The notes: generated by a model not told the origin, from the sequence alone. A stretch of DNA of 64,000 bases from Acanthaster planci (GCF_001949145.1 NW_019091356.1:3993211-4057210); one strand, 5' to 3'; shown: positions 23,965 to 36,123, numbered from the stretch's first letter. Translations and numbers: made by a program.

Positions 23965-24034
23965 TTAACCCTAACACTCCCAAATCCTCCAATTTCAGTA
24001 CGATTTTACATACACCCTAGGGGGTTAGTGTTAA
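23965..24034 (+). mobile_element. TTAA-flanked mini-element, copy 2 (70 bp)
   Basis: TTAACCCTAAC at the left and GGGGGTTAGTGTTAA at the right give an inverted end with TTAA on both sides. The internal AATCCTCCAATTTCAGTACG is shared with the other copies. It is exactly the length of the copy at 28311-28380, in the same orientation. The two bracket the large satellite. Confidence 0.75.
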
Positions 24035-25429
24035 AGCACTTACAACTGTTGTCCAGTACCAGACATCATCCATGGTTCCCTGCTTTATTTGCAATGGATG
24101 CTGCTATCAGCAACCAGCACTACCAACAATAGATTACTAAGTGGATTTGTACTGGAAGTACGACTTCTCCGTGGTTTCTGTCACTTCAGGAAGAAGTAAA
24201 ATGTAGATGACTTAACAGTGGGATCATTATTTTTTAGCTTAACATACATAACTGGGTAGCCAGTCAAGTGTTATATGAAGAGCTGCTAGTTGTTTCACTG
24301 TGTGCTGATTTCATGTTTTTACACTATGCAGGGTACCAGCGCTTCTAGAAACATTTTAAACAAATTGTACATAAACCTACCTGCTAATGCTATCCATATT
24401 TTTGTAGTACCAATATAAAATAGTTTGTTTTTTAGAAATGAATTTCAAGGTCGATCACCTGATTGTTTCACAGTAACAAGTATACTTTTGAATGGAATTT
24501 TAAAACTTTATTGTAAATTGTATCCGTCTGTTGGGTCAGTTTGAAAAATAATTTTTCTCAAAAAATCAGATAAAGTCTGTTGGGAGCCAGGTTTGTGAAA
24601 TGTACTTTCGATCAGTTTGAAGAGCTGCCATGTGTTATCGATTACTAATACCGATGGATCACTTGGGTGTCGATAGTCACTTGGGAGCCAGTTTATTTCA
24701 ACCTATTGAGCCTGTCTGTAGTGGTCATTCATTCGTTCAATTTATCCAATCATTTTAGATCCCTGAAGGGAGAGATTTTAAACTTTTCCCAAGTTGCTAT
24801 AACTCTGTACTGTTATTCATATCCAGGATGATTTTTAACTTGTGTTCTTCGATGCTAAGTTACCTCATTGCTGGAATTATCAGACTGGTTAGGATTTCAC
24901 AGGTGATTTGTGAAGCAGGTGGGAGTCGTACCCAGTCCCTCCTGCCTATTAATAGTTAAAATACCCTTGGCACTTTACTCAAATTAAACCAATGTACAAA
25001 CTTCGGATGATGCGCTATTTTTGGCCATGTAAATATTGTAAAAAATCTGTAAATGACACTTCCATACTATTTTGTGCCTAGTGAATAATGCAAAAAAATT
25101 CAATGAAGATGAAATAATGCAACTGTATATGGAACAGAATTTATAAGATGTAACAATGGTCTGATAGTAAAGTGATCAGTAAAGCAGTTTGTTAACCATT
25201 TGAACTCGTGGAAATGGAGTTAAATTGAAATTCTGGCGGCGAAGTACAGCTGGATTTAAATCATAATTTACATTTGATGTTGAATTAAACCATCAAAAAC
25301 ACCATAGTTGTGAACCTTTTAAAGAGCTGCATACTTTCATGTTGGAAGGATTTAGCGTTGCATTCAATTAAATATAATCCAACAGTTTAATATTCCCGAA
25401 ATCTGAATTTTGTCATTTTTGGATTAAAA
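24035..25429. other. Integrin 3' flank, no gene seen
   Basis: AT-rich sequence with no open frame that I can support and no inverted-end element. It may include distal 3' UTR of the integrin transcript. The last ~40 bases grade into the satellite. Confidence 0.5.
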
Positions 25430-28180
25430 AAAAAACAAACTGCAAGGGGTTAAGACGTGCATTTTAATTGAAAATGGGCCAAATTTCTATTTTCTTCAAA
25501 TCCTAATTTTTTCAATTTCGGACAAAATTGAAGTTTACCTTGAATTTCTCATTGTCAGCCAAACTCTAATGAAACTGCAAGGGGTTAGCCTTGTATAAAT
25601 AAAAATGGGTCAAAATTCAAATAAAAAAAATCACAATCTTGTCATTTTCGGTTAAATTAGATAAAACGGCAAGCGGTTAGCTTTTATTTTATTAAACGTG
25701 GGCCATAATTCAAATCTTCCTTTGAATCCGAAATTTCAAATTTTCAGCCAAAAGTTAATAAAACTACAATACAAGGCAAGTGTTAGCCTTGTATTCTAAT
25801 TAAAAACGGGTGCAAATTCAAATTTTTAGCAAATCAATCTCATTTTCTGCCAAAATTAAATTAAAAAGCAAGGGGTTAGCCTTGTATTTCAATTAGAAAC
25901 TGGCAAAAATAAAAATTTCCACTAATATCAATTTTTTCATTTTCGGCCAAAATTAAATAAAGCAAGGGGTTAGCCTTGTATATTTAATTAAAAACGGGCC
26001 CAAATTCGAATATTCAGGATATCTCAACTTAGCAATTGTCAGCCAAAGTTAAATAAAAGCGAGGCAAAAGCAAGGGATTAGCCATGTTTTTAAAATAAGA
26101 ATGGGCTTAAATTCAAATTTCCCCAATTTTCAAATTTTCTGCAAAAATTAATTAAAAATGCAAATTTTAAATTTTTAGGAAATCTCAATTATGTTATTTT
26201 TTGGCCTCAATAAAATTAAACGGCAAGGGGTTAGCATTTTTTTAAATCAAACTTGGGACAAAATTCAAATTTTCTTTTGAATCTGAAATTTCAAATTTTT
26301 GGCCAAAATTTAATAAAACTGCAAGGGGTTAGCCTTGCATTTTAATTAGAATCTGACAAAGTAACAAAATTCCACTAATATCAAATTTGTCATTTTTTGG
26401 TCAAAATTAACTTAAAAAGCAAGGGGTTAGCCTTGTGTATTTAATCAAATCGGGCCGAAATTCAAATATTTAGGAAATCTCAACTTTGCAATTTTCGGCC
26501 AAAATTAATTGAAAAAGTAAGGGGTTAGCCTTGTATTTCAATTAGAAACTGGCAAAAATAAAAAAATTTCCACTAATATGAAGTTTTTCATTTTTGGCCA
26601 AAATTAAATAGAAAAAGGGGGGTTGGCCTTGTATTTAATCAAAAACGGGCCCGAATTCAAATTTTTAGGAAATCAGAATTTTGTCATTTTCGGCCAAAAT
26701 TAAATAAAAAAGGAAGGGGTTAGCCTTGCATTTCAATTAGAAACTGGCAAAAATAAAAAAAATTCACTAATATCAATTTTTTCATTTTTGGCCAAAATTA
26801 AATAATAAAGCAAGGGGTTAGCCTTGTGCATTTCATTAAAAATGGGCCCTAATTCAAATATTTAGGAAATCTCAACTTTGAAATTTTCGGCCAAAATTAA
26901 ATAAAAAAGCAAGGGGTTAGCCTTGCATTTTAATTAGAAACTGACAAAATAAAAAAATTCCACTAATATCAATTTTGTCATTTTGGTCAAAATTAAATTA
27001 AAAAGCAAGGGGTTAGCCTTGTATATTTAATCAAATCGGGCCGAAATTCAAATATTTAGGAAATCTCAACTTTGAAATTTTCGGCCAAAATTAAATGAAA
27101 AAGCAAGGGGTTAGCCTTGTGTTTGAATTAGAAACTGGCAAAAATAAAAAAATTTCCACTAATATAAAGTTTTTCATTTTCGGCCAAAATTAAATAGAAA
27201 AAGGGGGGTTGGCCTTGTATTTAATCAAAAACGGGCCCGAATGCAAATTTTTAGGAAATCAGAATTTTGTCATTTTTGGCCAAAATTAAATAAAAAAGGA
27301 AGGGGTTAGCCTTGTATTTCAATTAGAAACTGGCAAAAATAAAAAAAAATTCACTGATATCAATTTTTTCATTTTTGACCAAAATTAAATAATAAAGCAA
27401 GGGGTTAGCCTTGTGCATTTAATTAAAAACGGGCCCTATATTCAAATATTTAGGAAATCTGAATTTTGTCATTTTCGGCCATAATTAAATAAAGGAAGGG
27501 GTTAGCCTTGCATTTCAATTAGACACTGGAAAAAATAAAAAAATTTCACTAATACCAATTTTTTCCTTTTCGGCAAAAATTAAATAAAAAAGCAAAAAAA
27601 AAATGGGTCAAAATTCAAATTATTAGCGCATCTCAATTTTGTCATTTCTCGGCCAAAATAAAATAAAACGGCACGGGGTTAGGTTTGTTTTTTGTTTTTA
27701 TTAAACTTGGGCCAAAAATTCAAATTTTCTTTTTGATTCCGAAATTTCACATTTTCAGCCAAAATTTTATAAAACGGCAAGGGGTAAGACTTGAATTAGA
27801 AACTGGCAAAAATAAACAATTTCCACAAATATCAATTCTGTCATTTTCGGCCAAAATTAAATTAAAAAGCAAGGGGTTAGCCTTGTATTTCAATTTAAAC
27901 TGGCCCAAAATTCAACTTTTTAGCAAATTTCAATTTTGTCATTTTCGGAAAAAACTAAATAAAAAAAGCAAGGGGCTAGCCTTGTATTTTAAATAAAAAT
28001 GGGCCAAAATTCAGAATTTCCCCATATCTCAATTTTCAAATTTTCTGCCAAAATTCAATAAAACTGATAGGGGTTAGCATTGAATTAAAATTACAAATGG
28101 AGAAAACTTTAACTTTTCTGAAATCTCAACTTGAAAGTTTCAGCCAAAATTATGAAAGGGGCTAGCCTGGTATCTTCATA
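25430..28180. repeat. AT-rich satellite, ~98-bp monomers in a ~588-bp higher-order repeat
   Basis: Nearly every 95-105 bases the motif GCAAGGGGTTAGCCTTG recurs, about 28 times in all, followed by an AT-rich body ending TTTCGGCCAAAATTAAATAA. Monomers differ: one type has AGAAACTGGCAAAAATAAAA and CACTAATATCAA, another has ACGGGCCCAAATTC and TTTAGGAAATCTCAA. Six-monomer blocks repeat: a distinctive GAAAAAGGGGGGTTGGCC variant at 26611 recurs at 27197 (586 bp), and flanking variants at 26333 and 26921 are 588 bp apart. Monomers outside this core are more diverged, as expected of array edges. Open frames here are by-products. Confidence 0.92.
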
Positions 28181-28310
28181 AGATATAGGCCACAATTTCA
28201 TTCTTGGCTTAAACCTTAAAATTGTCATTTAAAAAACCCCCAATAACTGCAAAGGGACTTCAATCTTAGCCAACCAGTATAATTTCTTTGGGCAGAATGT
28301 GTTTTATTAT

Positions 28311-28380
28311 TTAACCCCAATAGTCTCAAATCCTGCAATTTCAATACGATTTTACTTACACCTTAGGGGGTTAGGGTTAA
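28311..28380 (+). mobile_element. TTAA-flanked mini-element, copy 3 (70 bp)
   Basis: TTAACCCCAATAGTCTCAAA at the left and GGGGGTTAGGGTTAA at the right. This copy has the best-preserved right end (TTAGGGTTAA), the reverse complement of TTAACCCTAA. It lies just beyond the satellite, in the same orientation as copy 2. Confidence 0.75.
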
Positions 28381-30454
28381 AACATGCCTTCCCCTCTGTA
28401 ACATTACCAAACTATCCAAAAACAAGCACAAAAAACTCATATAAACCGTCCTTAAACACTGGAAATGAAAGGGAAAAAAATGATTGGAGAACCACATTTC
28501 TGAAGGAAAGGTGACTAATATTTATCATCAGCTTATGGCGATATAATAAACACACAGTCCAAAAATTATTTGACTAATGAAACAGAATCGTGAAGGACAC
28601 AAACAAGTAACCCTCCCCCCTAAGTTCAATGCACTTTTAAAACCAAGCAGCTCATTGTACATTTGCAAGTCAGCTTTTAAAACAAGTAATGACCCTGTGA
28701 AACAGAATCTGAACATTGATAACTAATGCAACGACAAATTCACAGATGCAGATTGTACGGTTGGGTTGAGGACAACTTACACGTGCAGTGGGATAATACA
28801 GAGTAAAATCTATCCTCTGAGAAAAACAGTTACCGATATGTCGACCGTACAGAAAGGGCCGCTCATCAAAGTCACCGACAAGAAGTATGTACAGAAATGT
28901 TTCCACTTCACAGACAACAAAAATTGTAAATGTCGCCAGAAAAAGAGGAGGGCAAGTACAGTGGATGCACATTGTGGCTTCAAGCACAGCAATGATTCAT
29001 TTCAATTTTTCGTTTGAAATCTTGGTCCTTAGACAGGCGGTTGAATATACATTTACCTCTGTACTGATCATGCCGCGCTTTGTTTGTGTATGGTTCGTCG
29101 ACCCTTGACCCCAACTGGCTCCACAGGAAAAATGTATGTGACAACCAAGAGTGACGTCATCAGTACATAGGTCTGTTTACTTACAGATTCTCCAACTCTG
29201 GAAATCAGTGACACTGTTAAATAGTTGGGCGAGTAGATTTTACATTTAAAAATTTTGTAATATTAACATGATTAAAATACACATTGTAATTAATTCTAGG
29301 AAATGATAGTGAAGTAGTCCCACTCTCCTAAATGGATTCCTATTTCTTAAATCCTTAAAATGTCTTTTTATCAAACTTGTTCAGATACAGAAGCACAAGC
29401 TGCTGGCGAAATGTCCTGTCTAATTTTTGTTTTTTTTCCCCTTACGAGGTTGTTTAAATGACGAAATGAAAAGTGGAGTCTGAACACTAGCTTTATCTCA
29501 GTAAACAAATGACAGATAAAACTTGAAATGACATCAAAATGTTGGCCCCATTATCAATCGAAAGTAAGGAACAAGTTGTGCTAAGCCAGTTGCCATGGCT
29601 TCATCTGCATACAAAATTTGGCCAGAGCATGGCCTTGATTTCAAGTCCAGACAGTAGCCTTAGAAAGTACTGCTCTGTGAGCTACAAGTTATTCACATCT
29701 GGGTATTAACGCCCCTATGGGGATTAGTAATCGATTAAAACACAAGAGTAGACCAACTTGACAAACAGGCTTCCAAAAGCAGAGGCCATGAACACATTTA
29801 ACCAAACAAATGCCAATACAAACAGTCAAAAGTAACAGCGTTGAAATACCAGATTCCATGCCCAATACTCTACACGATGAAACAACCCTGAGGCAATGTT
29901 GGCTGAAGCCGCAGACACCATACATCATGTAGACATAGCAAAAAGTCAATACCGTAAAGGCTGGATTTGAAGCTAAAATTGAAAGTTACGTATAGAACTA
30001 ATTGATTCACCTGTACCCTAGAAATTGACTTTCAGAGTGTTCCGAGCGTTTCATAATGTGCACGTGTGACAATGTAGCTTTTCTATTTCTCTTTACATCC
30101 ATCAACACCTGAGAAGGAGTAAATTAATTCTTTGACAACAGACAGCCAAATAGTTTTGCATCAATCTGTTCAGACACCGGGTAATTTTCGACCCTTTAAG
30201 AATTAAGGTTGTCAGACAGACCACTAAGCATACCAGCAAAAACTTGACCAAATACTGACACAGGTGTGTAATAAATTTCCTTATGAATGCATTGATTGCT
30301 CAAGCTCCTCGTTCCTACTCTGCTCCAAATTTCAAAGGCTTCATATCAGAAGTTACTGTTTCATCTCAAGGCATGAACAAATGAAAGCACCATCATACAG
30401 CAGCAATACCCACACATAGGCCATGAGTTTGTGGCCGAGTTCCAGTGCCCCTCC

Positions 30455-30481
30455 TGACCTTTGACCTGTGACCTTTGATCT
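30455..30481 (-). promoter_or_regulatory. Candidate DR1 nuclear-receptor response element cluster
   Basis: Four TGACCT-type half-sites occur in a row, each separated by one base: TGACCT-T-TGACCT, then TGACCT-T-TGATCT after a one-base gap. Read on the minus strand the best pair is AGGTCAAAGGTCA, the canonical DR1 bound by HNF4, RXR/PPAR and COUP-TF receptors. It lies about 640 bases downstream of the SLC50A1 stop codon. The motif is seen directly; binding is inferred. Confidence 0.5.
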
Positions 30482-30876
30482 GACACTCTATTCTTCAGTA
30501 GACTACAAATACCACCCTATTCTGTTATGCTTCTCCACACCGTGTTGACAATCCAAGCATTTTTGCCATGCTTTGACAGACATACGGTTTACGATCATTC
30601 ATGTCATATTGTAACAATACAGTTTGTGTCAATGTTTTACAGACTTCTTGACCGATGGAATTTCAGTTTAAAAATGAAAGTTATAATACAAGAGAGAACA
30701 TGAAAAAAATGTGATCTATAAACAAGATAGTAAGAGAATAAACAAAACATCTTCGAACAATTGGGTCCCAGGAAATATAGGTGTTTTGGAATTTGAAATG
30801 AAGACAGATAGAACTAGAAAATAAAGTTGGAGTAGCAGTAGTTTAAGGTCCTCTGGTCCACATTCACTCAACAGCA

Positions 30877-30882
30877 TTTATT
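30877..30882 (-). terminator. Candidate polyadenylation signal of SLC50A1
   Basis: TTTATT on the plus strand is AATAAA on the minus strand, about 240 bases beyond the SLC50A1 stop at 31123. No other evidence was available. Confidence 0.3.
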
Positions 30883-31122
30883 ATAATCTTTTTCTTGAGT
30901 CGGAATGACATCTGTGTGCGTGCGTAACTCAAAATATGAAATCTATCATACAATGGATATAAATATACCTATGTGTAAGTGGGTTCAAATCTTCAGCACC
31001 ACATATTTCCCTGCAACAAAATGTGAGACCGTCACAGAGGGAATCGTCAAACGTGTACGGCCAATAGGTGGTATGTGGTGGATAAATTACTATGGTTACC
31101 GGTGATTTGTGTGGCTCCGTTC

Positions 31123-34100
31123 TCATACATTCCTGACCTGTCCCACTGGCTGGTTCCCCGTACTTGGTGACCCTGAATAGCAATAGAACAACATGACTTG
31201 GAAGAACCCAAGCAGGGCACCGATGATGTTTGGTATCTGAGGAGCAGGAAACCAGTGGCAAGAAATTAATCTCTCCAAACCAAAGAGGTACAAAAGTGTG
31301 ACATCAGATTGGCAAATACGTCAGGATTTTAAGTCCTGGGTTGATGTTCAGAGCAGTGCACCCTCACTGATAGAGGGAGGGACGTTTTTTAACTGAGCTC
31401 ATGCAAACGCCTGGCGCACGATGCGAAGACCCGTGCATTCAAATAAACTTGGTCGTGCATCATGTTTAGGGAGTCCATAGCCAAACACGCATAAACCTGC
31501 ACATGCAGATGGTGAGTTCCAACCAAATGACTATCATTTCCACGTATAAACACGCCCTCTCTGTGTTCCCGCTCGGAGCGGATGCAGGATATATCAAATA
31601 AGTTTGTCTTCTTATCCCCTTGTGCCAGTAAATTCCCACTGCAGTGTTGCGGATTGTTCTTCACTAAGACCTTTCCAAGGAAAGGTAACGAGATGAATAC
31701 TTAGAATGTTACGTATGCAACCCCATAAAGCCTACTTCACCAATCAAATCCCTGCAGTCTCCTGACGACGGACAGAGAATACCGTCTGAAACGTTGAGTA
31801 CCCTATGGTTCTTCTCAGACCCACACATATTCCTGATTTACTTGGTGTCACTACTTCACCTGCTACCCTCACCGTGACAAACTTCAAATTTCCTCTTCAG
31901 GAGGGTCAACTTTATTACTGTTGAATACAGGAACATTTGTTGGCACAAACCAAACAGGGTCCTGAGGAGACCCCAGTTTGGGGTAAACTCACCTTAACGA
32001 AGTTGTCCGTGATGATGTGACCATAGACTGCCCACTCCAGCGCGACCAGGAAGTTGGCAAGGCTTAATGGGAAGGCCATGGAAGCTGTGCTCTGGGTCCG
32101 AATCACGTCCGCCTGAAACCAAGAGAAACAGAGAGACTCAAGAAACAAGAATGCAGTTTCCCAAACTCAAGTAAGTTTCCCTGCCAAATTTCAAGAAAAG
32201 GAAGAGCAGATATATGTTAAGTCGATGTTTTGAATTCTTGAGTTCTGTGTTTTGCACAGTCAAGGTTTGAGCTGCATGTCCACTGGGTAAGAGAATGGAA
32301 CGTCTCAAGCGGACACAAGTTTCCTGGGGGGGGATACCTCACAACAAATCTTCACAGTCTCCGATTCACTAAGGATGACAAATGGGAAATTCAGTTGGAT
32401 TCAGCTCAAATTGTGAAACACTTCTGAACATAAGCTCTTTACAACTCTCTGAGTAAATAATGTGTGAAACTCTTGAATCAATTCAAGCATGTCAGGTTGG
32501 ATATACGCCATTTACTTAGGCCATGAATAATTCATGACAAATCAACAACTCTCATGAATAAAGATTAGATATGAAACATATAACAGGAGTTGGTCCAGTG
32601 GTGGAAAGTTTCTGCCGTGTGATTTGATATCTAATTTTAGTACCAACAAAGTTTTCTGAATATCGGCTTTGTCTCAGTCCAAGGCTTTGTCTCTGACATT
32701 CAAACTGCTTTAAAGGCCTATAATGCATTTTGTGTGTTTTTTTAAATAAACATACTTCCAGCTTTAGATTGACAGCACACACTTACGAGGAAGGTTAGAT
32801 CCAAGCAAAGGGATCACCCATCCCTGCATTAACCCTAACCGCCTTTTACCTAGGATCCTTCAAAATCCTTGAACAGCCCCCATGAAAAAAATTGGATACA
32901 GCCTCAGTCCTCCCAAATCCTCTGATATGTCTTGAATATGCCTCAATCCCCAACATCCTCAGGCAATTCCTCTCATGATGTTGAGGCAGTGTGAATGGTA
33001 CCCTGGAGCAGTATGGAGAGTGTCACATATAATGTGGGCATGAATTTATGCATGGCTGAACATAAACACCACAAGGTCTAACCTACAACCTTGAGACAAT
33101 GCATCCTTCGCAATCAGCAATGCAATTTTGCCATGCAGCCTCAATCCTCCAAAATCCTCCAACACAAGGATTTTGAAGGATTGAGGCTAGTTAGGGTTAA
33201 GTAGCAGTGATGACTCACCAGTGTGCTCAGAGGGGAACCATACATGACCACTGAGCAGCAGCAACCAATGAGACCTAGATGGCCCAGAGCTGTGCCGATG
33301 TCATCCACGAAGAACTTGATGTAGATAAGGACTGGGAAAATAAAAAGACCGGCAAACGACAGCTTTCTGTGGACTGCAACCTGTTCAAGGATTCAAAAAG
33401 TGAAAGCTGATGGTAAAATCTAATAAAAAAACAAAAAGTATATGCAGCTGAATTCACTTCACTGTTTGAAGTCTACTTTAACAGGCATGCTGGGACTTTG
33501 ACCAAAAAACAAGGAAATTACTTTCTTTACAAGACTTTGCTTAGTGTTTATCAATTATCAGTGGCATGAATGTAAAATGAAAAACTAGGAATTCCGCTGA
33601 TCCAAGGAAACATTGCACACCTGCTTTAAGTATTAAACTAAACTGTTACTGTTGTAGATTTGGAAATACTTAGGTAAGTTCCAAAATAAGAGCTGGAGTT
33701 CATTCAAAGATAGAAATAACTCTGCACTGAACAGGTGGAGGAAATGCTGCCTGACTTCAAACTCTTTCAAGTCCTTAAGGCAACTGATTTAAGTAGAACA
33801 GCAGGCTTCATGCTTGCCAAGTCTGCAGATGAGAACAAACCGGGGAAAAACTGAGCAAGCTCTACTCTTCCCAGGTCAGATCAGCAAGATCCATCATAGT
33901 GAGCTATAGCATGGTTATTGCCAAGAGTAACTCAGAGCTACCTTCTCAAAGTCGTGGATGTAGAAGATGAGGATGTAAATGGATTGAAGAATGACTCCGG
34001 CTGCATTGACGATAATCAGTGCTGTGTCTTCCTTGAGAATTCCGTACTTCAACCATATAACACAACTTCAACATAAGATAAACAAATAGTGTTGTAATCA

Positions 34101-35289
34101 TCGTCAAGACATCACAAAGGCATTGGTAAATGTGTATAGGATTCAAGGTTCAAGACTCGTTTATCAATCAACAAACATGAAGCTTACAATGTCATGCAAA
34201 AGAAGTTTATTTGCTCAAAAAGTAAAATGACTGATTCCAAATTACTGATTCAAACTACAAATGCATACCTGATATGCTACAAAAAATATGACACCAAACG
34301 AACACAATTTATGTAATTGCTTGATCATATAAACAATCAATCAAACAACAGACCAAACAAGAAATGAAACAATGTATCACACATCAATAAATCCAACAAG
34401 GGAGGAAACAATAAACTGATAAATTCTAAATCTAACAAGGTATTCAAAAAAAAGACCGATTACTAAGAAATCTGCCAAATCAATAAGTGATACTATAAGT
34501 GTTCTAATGTCAGAAAACTCCCACACCATTACTTCAGATTATTTTTAAAATGGCTTTAGGAATAAATTAACGAATTTATTGGGGTGATTGGGTCGCGGCT
34601 GATTACTGAGAACAAGTTCAGCAATTAGGCAACCAGGAGATTGCCTATATTTCTTTTTACCTGATGTCAGAAGCCAGAAATGGAAAGATGGAAACATTAG
34701 TGGTATTCCCTTGCCTTCTGATCTTCATGCAAATTTGTCTACAAGAGAGAGAAAACAATAACAGTTTGTAAACAATATTAATGCTTATGTAGAATTCTCA
34801 AAAGGAATTAATGCAAATGTTGGCAAGTAGCAAAACATACATGTACATTAAACGTTGGCTTACAGGTGGCACCTGACTGCAGCATGTTAGGTTTACCTGC
34901 AGTAACTGTTCACCGGTAAAGTCAACAACATATATCTTGGTCAGGCACAATTTTTCATAAAACTTTTAATTCTAATTTTCCTAAGACAACCTTCTTTCAA
35001 AAGTCTTGTTAAATTAAAACTATTTAAAAAACCCTAGATAAATAAATGTATGTACATTAACTCCTACGTGTATAATGTGCACTTGTGCTCAATAATTGAA
35101 ATCAATCTAAAAGGAACAGCAGATGTAAATACCAGGGTAATTATGGGCTATTTCCCTGACATGCCTGGGCTAACAGTAAAGTCTAATGACCATATTGACT
35201 GGTCAATATACTCACATTCCTGTTAGGAGGAGTGCAATAGTCGATAATGTTGCCACGACGGACATAGCATCCTTTGCCTCTAGGACCAT
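31123..35289 (-). CDS. SLC50A1: SWEET sugar transporter, complete (6 coding exons)
   Basis: SWEETs are facilitative sugar uniporters in plasma or internal membranes, built from two three-helix MtN3 repeats joined by a linker helix. Exons in transcript order: 35289-35216, 34738-34661, 34065-33942, 33380-33219, 32112-31993, 31236-31123. Junctions are all GT/AG and in frame, giving 223 residues (human SLC50A1 is about 221). The start MVLEAKDAM places the first helix immediately after. Repeat 1 carries SIFPFL (Pro44), WLKYG (55-59) and IIVNAAG (Asn71). Repeat 2 carries GSPLSTLADVI, TQSTASMAFPLS (Pro161), WAVYG (173-177) and IPNIIG (Asn189). The paired Asn, Pro and Trp/Tyr residues are the family's conserved pocket positions. 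The C-terminal tail after LFYCY is short and polar. The start codon is the first in-frame ATG after an upstream in-frame TGA. Confidence 0.95.
31762..31803 (+). ncRNA. Hammerhead-ribozyme-like motif in a dispersed repeat (degenerate)
   Basis: CTGACGA is followed by a small hairpin (GACGG...CCGTC), then GAAACGTTGAGTACCC. CTGANGA plus stem plus GAAA is the hammerhead catalytic core. A two-base helix III (AC/GT around a five-base loop) followed by GTA would be a minimal type I arrangement. Helix I pairing is poor here, so self-cleavage is unlikely. Similar cores are known in Penelope-like elements and retrozymes. A related core is at 15936-15974 (minus strand). The motif lies in the last intron of SLC50A1, on the opposite strand. 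Confidence 0.4.
32829..33200. mobile_element. 372-bp piggyBac-like MITE with TTAA flanks
   Basis: The left end TTAACCCTAACCGCC... and the right end ...GGCTAGTTAGGGTTAA are inverted copies. Inverted similarity continues through ATCCTTCAAAATCCTTG. TTAA on both sides plus a CCCTAA terminus fits piggyBac-type insertion at TTAA. There is no coding capacity. It lies in an SLC50A1 intron, 19 bases from the donor side of the exon 33219-33380. Confidence 0.75.
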
Positions 35290-35808
35290 CGTCACATCCA
35301 CTGACTGTTACACTGATTCAGTTAGACAGACTGGATGGATGGTAGGCCTACCACATTACAAGATGACCAGCAGGGTCATGCTGCGTCTCTCCAGGTGGAA
35401 TTATAAGAAATGCATGTTACATTTCACATGAAGCCATTGTCTTGTTATTTCCAAGGAAATAAATCTGCAGATGGATAGAAATCCTAAAACAAATATACAA
35501 GAGCACCGAGAAAGAATTTCATATATGGATGGCACTAATTTTTCCTTTTAGTTACCTTTTAGCCATCTGAAAGCAAAATCCTATCCTAAGAAGTTTGAAT
35601 TTAACAGGGAAGATATTGAAGTATTCACTTAGAAAATACTGGATTTTCAGACCACTCTCATGGGGTTTGTACACAGGGTGTCAAGTGGCGTCTTAACGAG
35701 GCATTCTTTTCGACTAAACTTTGCATGGTTTGTCAAAAGAAATACCTGGCATATCTGGAAAGATTTCTCCTAAGTCCAACCATGGGGCAAGGAAAAGACG
35801 GTGGTGCA

Positions 35809-35866
35809 GCAGCCTGTGCAGGTGGTGCAGCAGCCTCTGCAGGTAGGGCAGCAGGCCACTCCCCAC
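35809..35866 (+). repeat. 24-bp tandem repeat (about 2.5 copies)
   Basis: GGTGGTGCAGCAGCCT.TGCA is repeated twice, then partly a third time. The open frame through it (alanine/glycine-rich) has no start context or homology that I recognise. It lies upstream of the SLC50A1 start. Confidence 0.7.
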
Positions 35867-36123
35867 ACACATCCCACCAATCTACCATGACTACCACACT
35901 GTTTCTTTGTCTTTTTCACAAACATAACAAAACAAACAGACCTGGGCCTTTGCATTTCTTAAATATCCGAGGAAGTCCTACATGTTTGATTGACCAGGGT
36001 TGTTGACTGTTTTAGTGCAAGGCCAACAGAGACATGTTTGTGTTTTACTGCAATTCTGCCATATGTCTTTCAGTTTCACGTCTGAAATTCCAGAGCGGTG
36101 TGACGGGAGCAAGTATGATTGAC

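Larger units (their letters stand above)
28381..31122. other. Intergenic / SLC50A1 3' flank, no further gene seen
   Basis: No protein-coding exon with usable splice sites was recognised on either strand. The right part should contain the 3' UTR of the minus-strand SLC50A1 gene. A TTTATT at 30877-30882 is a possible polyadenylation signal read on the minus strand, about 240 bases past the stop. A nuclear-receptor motif cluster lies at 30455-30481. Confidence 0.5.

Noticed and set aside
27685-27996. 103-codon frame MFFVFIKLGPKIQIF...
   Set aside because: It lies entirely in the AT-rich satellite and its sequence repeats with the monomer period.
25430-28180. CRISPR-like regular repeats
   Set aside because: The monomers are contiguous, diverged and AT-rich with no unique spacers, and the genome is eukaryotic.
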